A stretch of 23,461 nt of DNA. It comes from a virus. The notes below the pieces were generated by a model, which saw only the letters and a list, made by a program, of their open reading frames with translations, ran no database searches and was not told the origin of the DNA. A program made the position numbers and the translations under genes. The stretch covers positions 1-23,461 of the IMG/VR virus record IMGVR_UViG_3300027754_000450; one strand, 5' to 3'. This document shows, piece by piece, positions 19,289 to 23,461 of the stretch (within the stretch, counting starts at the first letter, position 1; every line of letters starts with the position of its first letter).

Positions 19289-21179
19289 CGAACTCCATAC
19301 GCGCATCCTTCGGGATCTAAAGAACCGTGCAACATGGGACGCCCGGCAAAGGCAGTTCTATGAGATGCGAACGTTTGGAATGCGTCGGAAGGTTAAGCCA
19401 TGGCCCACCGCGGCGGACATGCACGTCGCGCTGATTGATCGCATTATCGAAAGGCTCAAACCCAACTACGTCAACTCGGCCCTGGGCAACGACGTCGTCG
19501 CCGGGTTCGTTCCTATGCGCCAACAGTTGGCTCCCCTCACTGTTACCGCGGAGCGCTACTTCGACTACAAGATCCGAGAGCGTACCGCATTCCAATTTGA
19601 GATCGTTCGTCTAATCGACGACATGCTTTTGTTCGGTCGCTCTGTACTCAAATCAATTTGGGACGAGGGCAAGAAAGAAATTATTTTCCAGGCAATCGAT
19701 CCGACTAGGTTCATCGTGCCTGACCAGACCGTTGCCCTAGACGACGCCGACTACCTTTGCCACGTTATGGTCTTATCAGTTGACCAGTACAAGCGCGTCG
19801 CGGCCTATAACCAGGACGAGGACTTCATTAAGAGGATCGCCGGACGTGGGACCAAGTTCGAGGGGATCAACACCGAAAAAGAACAGGCTGTTTACCAACG
19901 TGAAGGTATCACCTACGACTCTCGCCCGGACCGCATTATCCTTTGGGAGATCTACACCAGGAACGAAGACGACGAGTGGAATGTTTCCACATACTCGCCC
20001 TTGGCAACCATGGAGCCTGTGCGTGAAGATTTCGTGCTTCCATACAAGCACAAGCAGTGTCCGTTCACAGAGTTTAGCTACGAGTTGACCAACGGAGGAT
20101 TCTATTCGTCACGCGGGGTCGCTGAGATCCTGGCTGCGAATGAGATGACCCTGGCGAAGCTGAAGAACTCCATGCTCGACTTTCTGGAACTGGCAAACCG
20201 TCCCCTGTTCCAGGCCGACAATCCTGTCTCTCTCAACATGGCTAACCTCAAGATGCAACCTGGGCAGATACTGCCCCAGGGCATTAAGCCTGTGCAGATG
20301 ACGACTCCTCCGATGGACTTTATGCGAGTCATGTACGACGAGCGCGCGGAGGCGGAGCAGAGGGTTGGAACAATTGATTTTGGGGTCGGCAACAATCCCG
20401 CGGAACCTGGTAGCTCCAGAAAAACAGCAACTGAAATTCAAGCGTTGGTGAACACCGGGTCCGCGGGTGCTGATTTACGCAACCGTCTTTTCCGCATGTC
20501 GCTAGGTCGCCTGTTCCGTCAGTGCTGGTCGATCTATCTGCAGTACGACAAGAAGGATTTGAATTTCCGATATGCAGAAGATACCGGGACCGTCCCGCCG
20601 GAAGCATTGCACGAACAGTATTCGATCATGCCCAAAGGTGGGTACGATTTCCAGACTCGCCAGTTCCAGCTTCAGAAGGCAGTAGCCCGAATGCAGTTGC
20701 TCGGGCAGTCTCCTTTCATCAACCAGGCTGAACTTGTTAAATCAGTGCTCGAGCTCGACGATCCGAGCCTAGTACGTCGCCTGGTCCAAGACCCGATGAT
20801 GAACCAACAGGAGCAGAGGGAAGAGCAGGCGAAGGAACTCGCCGCGATGATGACGACCGCGTTCCCGATTGCGATCAAGCCGACCGACGATCACCGGGCC
20901 CATCTTGAGATCATCTTTGATTTCCAGCAAGCGGCCGAAAAAGGATTCCGCCAGGTCGACCAGGCTACAGCACAGGCGATCGGTCAGCACTTGGACCAGC
21001 ACTTACAGGCGCTCGAACAGATCGATCCGAACACTGCCAGGGCGATTACTGCCGAGCTCAAGAAAATGAATAGGGCGAAACAGCAACAGCAGGAACAACT
21101 GCAAGGCGCGCAGGGGCAACTACCACCCCCGGAAATGGCTGGACAGATGCCAGGAAACATGCAACAACCGATGGTGTGA
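19272..21179 (+). CDS. Portal protein
   Basis: 635 aa. The sequence fits podovirus-like portals: an N-terminal DLKNRATWDARQRQFYEMR helix, WPTAADMHVALIDRIIERLKP, LIDDMLLFGRSVLKSIW, IDPTRFIVPDQT, LPYKHKQCPFTEFSYE, NGGFYSSRGVAEILAANE and the Ala/Gln/Met-rich stretch that follows. The KTATEIQAL segment near residue 385 is typical of P22- or N4-like portals. The C-terminus is Gln/Pro-rich and disordered (QQQQEQLQGAQGQ). It forms the ring through which DNA enters the capsid. AAGGAA precedes the ATG. The stop overlaps the FkbM gene start (GTGA). Confidence 0.88.
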   Translation: MEPINNELHTRILRDLKNRATWDARQRQFYEMRTFGMRRKVKPWPTAADMHVALIDRIIERLKPNYVNSALGNDVVAGFVPMRQQLAPLTVTAERYFDYKIRERTAFQFEIVRLIDDMLLFGRSVLKSIWDEGKKEIIFQAIDPTRFIVPDQTVALDDADYLCHVMVLSVDQYKRVAAYNQDEDFIKRIAGRGTKFEGINTEKEQAVYQREGITYDSRPDRIILWEIYTRNEDDEWNVSTYSPLATMEPVREDFVLPYKHKQCPFTEFSYELTNGGFYSSRGVAEILAANEMTLAKLKNSMLDFLELANRPLFQADNPVSLNMANLKMQPGQILPQGIKPVQMTTPPMDFMRVMYDERAEAEQRVGTIDFGVGNNPAEPGSSRKTATEIQALVNTGSAGADLRNRLFRMSLGRLFRQCWSIYLQYDKKDLNFRYAEDTGTVPPEALHEQYSIMPKGGYDFQTRQFQLQKAVARMQLLGQSPFINQAELVKSVLELDDPSLVRRLVQDPMMNQQEQREEQAKELAAMMTTAFPIAIKPTDDHRAHLEIIFDFQQAAEKGFRQVDQATAQAIGQHLDQHLQALEQIDPNTARAITAELKKMNRAKQQQQEQLQGAQGQLPPPEMAGQMPGNMQQPMV

Positions 21180-21976
21180 GCGAAACGTCCAAGATATTCA
21201 ATATTGACCTCCCAGGGGTTTCCGACGGTCCTGTTAAGATAGTTTTAGATTACTCAAAGACGAGCCAGAAATATATTGGTTCGCACCTAGAAAAGGGCAT
21301 CGCATACGAGGGCGCGCTGTTCGCGCTCATTCTTAGAAAGCTAAAGCGCGGAGATACGTTCATTGACGCCGGGGCCCACGTCGGGTTTTTCAGCATGATC
21401 GCAGCCAAGCTGGTCGGAGAGGATGGGGAAGTTTACTCCTTTGAAATGAACCCGGACAACTATTCCATGCTGGTAATGAATGTCGGGTTAAACAATTTTA
21501 GAAACATAAGACCCCACAATTGGGCAATCTCAAACGACTCTGGCCCTGTGCAGTTTTGGCTTAACCAGGATAACGACGGTGGTCACTCGCTGTGGGATTG
21601 TGGGAAGCATAGTTTTAACGAGAAGAGCAGGGTTTCGCCACAAAAGATGGTCTCCTATTCAATAGCCCTGGATCATTATGATTCTTTTGATAAGGTTCAT
21701 TTTATCAAGATGGACGTTGAGGGAGCAGAGGTTCTGGCGTTAAACGGAATGATTGAGCTTCTCAAAAAGAATCTTCCAATCGTAGCGCTTGAGATAAACA
21801 ATTTTGGTCTAGCTCAAATGGGACACAGCTACCAGGACATTCGTGTTCTTATGAACAAAATTGGCTATAGGTGCTGGGTCATAGAGGGTGGTGACCCAAA
21901 AGAACTACCAATGGACGAGGAGCCCAAGTTTGATAATGTATACAACTTGTGTTTTTCGACGGAAAGCATTATATGA
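21176..21976 (+). CDS. FkbM-family methyltransferase
   Basis: 266 aa from a GTG in a GTGA overlap with the portal. GDTFIDAGAHVGFFSMIAA (residues 59-77) is the SAM-binding motif I, and FIKMDVEGAEVLALNGM (176-192) is the FkbM signature; VALEIN follows near 203-208. FkbM enzymes usually O-methylate sugars or other small hydroxyl acceptors. Finding one translationally coupled between portal and scaffold is unusual and implies co-regulation with capsid assembly. The target might be a glycan on a virion protein, perhaps built by the two glycosyltransferases at 7326-9031; that is inference. Confidence 0.75.
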   Translation: MSETSKIFNIDLPGVSDGPVKIVLDYSKTSQKYIGSHLEKGIAYEGALFALILRKLKRGDTFIDAGAHVGFFSMIAAKLVGEDGEVYSFEMNPDNYSMLVMNVGLNNFRNIRPHNWAISNDSGPVQFWLNQDNDGGHSLWDCGKHSFNEKSRVSPQKMVSYSIALDHYDSFDKVHFIKMDVEGAEVLALNGMIELLKKNLPIVALEINNFGLAQMGHSYQDIRVLMNKIGYRCWVIEGGDPKELPMDEEPKFDNVYNLCFSTESII

Positions 21977-22260
21977 CAAGACTAAGGGCAATCTTAAACT
22001 TTATACGCTTTACCAAGTGGGTCGACGAGCCGGAATGGACCGGGGACGATGCCAGGGCACTGGGAAGTTTCATGAGATCCGAGCATGGGGTCAGGTTCGC
22101 GGCGATCCTCAGAAACATGACAATTCGACAGGATTCTAGTGCGGTTCAAAAAGGCGACTTGACAGCGTGTGGATTCGCAATAGGTTTCCGATCTGCAGTG
22201 GCAGTTATCGATTCCCTCGGAATTGATGCCACTCATCCCGCGGGAGGGGCAGACGACTAG
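21973..22260 (+). CDS. Small conserved protein between portal and scaffold
   Basis: 95 aa from the ATG at 21973 (ATGA overlap); the open frame back to 21949 adds eight unlikely residues. WTGDDARALGSFMRSEHGVRFAAILRNMTIRQD...LTACGFAIGFRSAVAVIDSLG matches a small helical phage protein that I have seen near portal genes (the DAxxLxxFLxSxxGxKFxxILRN and GFAxG patterns). It may help head assembly. Function unknown. Confidence 0.6.
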   Translation: MTRLRAILNFIRFTKWVDEPEWTGDDARALGSFMRSEHGVRFAAILRNMTIRQDSSAVQKGDLTACGFAIGFRSAVAVIDSLGIDATHPAGGADD

Positions 22261-22292
22261 AGGTTACCCGCGGAGTACATAGACTAGTCACA

Positions 22293-22306
22293 ATCCCGCC
22301 CGGGAT
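22293..22306 (+). repeat. Short G/C hairpin before the scaffold gene
   Basis: ATCCCG and CGGGAT form a 6-bp palindrome around CC, in the 82-base gap before the scaffold gene. There is no T-run. It could be an RNA processing or stabilising stem that adjusts the level of scaffold and capsid relative to the portal genes. The AAAGGGG ribosome binding site of the scaffold gene follows at 22333. Confidence 0.35.
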
Positions 22307-22342
22307 CGTTAACCATCTCGGGGCTGGAGTAAAGGGGTTAGC

Positions 22343-23299
22343 ATGGGTGATGGAATAGAACTGACGGCGGAATCGTTACGAAGAGCGGCCATGATTGAGG
22401 ATGGGATCATCCCTCCAGATAGAGTGGAAGCAAAACCGGAAGCGACGCCAACGTCGGAACCAGTGGAGAAGACCGAGTCGAATCCCACGTCGACGACAGA
22501 ACCTAAAACAGAAAATTCGCCTTCTGCGACCGAAGTCGTAGACAAAAAAGGTGATAGTTCTTTAACAACGACAGAGTCTGAGAGTCCGGTTGAGTCATCC
22601 GACAAGGCCAAGGAACCCAGCAAGTACGAGAAGCTAAAGAACCGTCAGCAGAAAGAATGGGATGCCATTCAGCAAGCTAAGGCGGAATCTAAGGCCGAAA
22701 AGGAACGCTTGGAACGCGAGCGCCAGGAATTCATGCGCGAACGTGAAGAGGCACGGAAGGCAGACCAGGAGAGACCAGCAGGCAAGTTCGACGCGACCGA
22801 CTACCGAAACGCTGCGAAGCAGTTCCGGGAAGAGGGTCGAGAAGATCTAGCCGAGCAGGCCGATAAGAGAGCTCAAGAGGTTGAGAAGTACGAAATACAA
22901 TCTCAAGAGAGAAAAGTTAAGGAGATGGGCGAGAAGGCTTGGAACGAGAATCTGAACAGATTGGTTGATAAGCATCCAGATCTAAAGGATTCAAATTCAA
23001 ACCTGCATAAAAAAGTAGCAGAACTACTTAATTCGAAAGCAGTCCTTCGCCAGTATCCTGACGGCATCGTCGATGCAGTCGAGATCGCACAGCTTGCTCT
23101 TAAAACGGATAACTCAACCGGATTAGCAGATGAAGTCGAAAAGCTCCGCAAAGAAAATGCGGAGTTCAAAAAACGTTTACAACCTGGAGTTGGTTCACCG
23201 TCAACCCCGGCGCCCAAGAAGCAGTTTAAGGATTTATCCACTGCAGAACAAGGTGCCGAACTTCGCCGAATGGCGATGGAATTTGACGACGCTAACTAA
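22343..23299 (+). CDS. Putative scaffolding protein
   Basis: 318 aa between the portal-side genes and the major capsid gene, where phage scaffolds are encoded. Residues 25-90 are disordered and Glu/Ser/Thr/Pro-rich. Residues 95-200 form a long charged coiled coil (KAEKERLERERQEFMREREEARK). Residues 235-285 include DAVEIAQLALK and a second short coiled coil (EVEKLRKENAEFKKRL). The composition fits a scaffold that guides capsid assembly and then leaves. AAAGGGG lies 7 bases upstream. A role in head assembly is inferred from position and composition. Confidence 0.75.
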   Translation: MGDGIELTAESLRRAAMIEDGIIPPDRVEAKPEATPTSEPVEKTESNPTSTTEPKTENSPSATEVVDKKGDSSLTTTESESPVESSDKAKEPSKYEKLKNRQQKEWDAIQQAKAESKAEKERLERERQEFMREREEARKADQERPAGKFDATDYRNAAKQFREEGREDLAEQADKRAQEVEKYEIQSQERKVKEMGEKAWNENLNRLVDKHPDLKDSNSNLHKKVAELLNSKAVLRQYPDGIVDAVEIAQLALKTDNSTGLADEVEKLRKENAEFKKRLQPGVGSPSTPAPKKQFKDLSTAEQGAELRRMAMEFDDAN

Positions 23300-23326
23300 G
23301 GTTTAGACAACAGGAGATAAAATTAT

Positions 23327-23461
23327 ATGGCACTAGTAACCTCTGGCTCGCTCGCAGCGGCCTACCAGGAGTACTTCTCGAAAGAGTTGCTCCAACGTCA
23401 ATTGCCCATCCTTCAGATGGAACAATTCGGAATGAAAGCGGCGCTTCCGCGTAAAAACGGA
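23327..23461 (+). CDS. Major capsid protein, N4-gp56 type (3' partial)
   Basis: The first 45 codons only; the gene runs off the right edge. The ATG is preceded by AGGAGA at 9 bases. MALVTSGSLAAAYQEYFSKELLQRQLPILQMEQFGMKAALPRKNG matches the start of N4-gp56-family capsid proteins (the YxxYYSKxLLxRLxPxLxxxQFGxKxxLPxxxGxTV pattern). It should form the capsid shell with the HK97 fold, assembled on the scaffold encoded just upstream. Confidence 0.78.
   Translation, partial: MALVTSGSLAAAYQEYFSKELLQRQLPILQMEQFGMKAALPRKNG

Overview
The window is one contiguous piece of a tailed double-stranded DNA phage genome, with a short-tailed (podovirus-like) look. The evidence is a portal, a scaffold, the first 45 codons of an N4-gp56-type major capsid protein, a large terminase, and the tail end of a very large 'polyvalent' virion protein. 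All but one of the credible genes are on the + strand. They are tightly packed and mostly overlap as TAATG, ATGA or GTGA. No integrase, repressor, tRNA, CRISPR array or insertion sequence was seen, so nothing points to a temperate lifestyle. The host is probably a Gram-negative, proteobacterium-like cell: there is a lipoprotein placed like an outer-membrane spanin, Shine-Dalgarno motifs are common, and many small proteins resemble phage families from proteobacterial and freshwater phages. The host cannot be named from this sequence.

Layout. 1-3431: 3' end of the polyvalent internal virion protein (C-terminal ASCH-like domain), a lone minus-strand secreted repeat protein, and a GH108/peptidoglycan-binding lysozyme-like protein. 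3415-6086: nucleic-acid module with two small PD-(D/E)XK nucleases, an SSB-like protein with an SSB-type acidic tip, and a RecB/Cas4-like exonuclease. 6112-7351: small conserved phage proteins. 7326-10570: accessory module with a GT8-like glycosyltransferase, a GT9-like glycosyltransferase, a 2OG-Fe(II) dioxygenase, membrane peptides and a recurrent phage family of unknown function. 10602-13070: more small proteins and a DnaB-N/RepA-like replicative helicase. 13071-16017: A-rich small genes, then a Dcm-type cytosine methyltransferase with a 156-codon ORF in its +1 frame that looks like a protein family of its own, then zinc-knuckle small proteins. 16018-16379: the only long non-coding stretch, full of inverted and direct repeats, at the boundary between the early/replication genes and the packaging/late genes. 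16380-23461: late module with a putative small terminase, large terminase, holin-like protein, overlapping spanin-like pair, portal, FkbM methyltransferase, a small conserved protein, scaffold and capsid.

How it works together. The exonuclease, SSB-like protein and helicase suggest recombination-coupled or host-polymerase-dependent replication; no DNA polymerase or primase is recognisable here. The methyltransferase probably protects phage DNA from restriction. Two glycosyltransferases, a hydroxylase-type oxygenase and a sugar-type O-methyltransferase suggest that the phage decorates DNA, a virion protein or a host glycan. Lysis would use the holin-like protein, the spanin-like pair and the lysozyme-like gene encoded about 15 kb away.

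Most interesting signals: the out-of-frame ORF inside dcm (14019-14486); mutually exclusive hairpins and CTGTT/AACAG repeats at 16018-16379, including one that can hide the ribosome binding site of the first late gene; an extreme C/G and alternating-CG tract at the 5' end of the terminase; and the single minus-strand secreted repeat protein. All functional calls rest on motif recognition by eye, without database searches.
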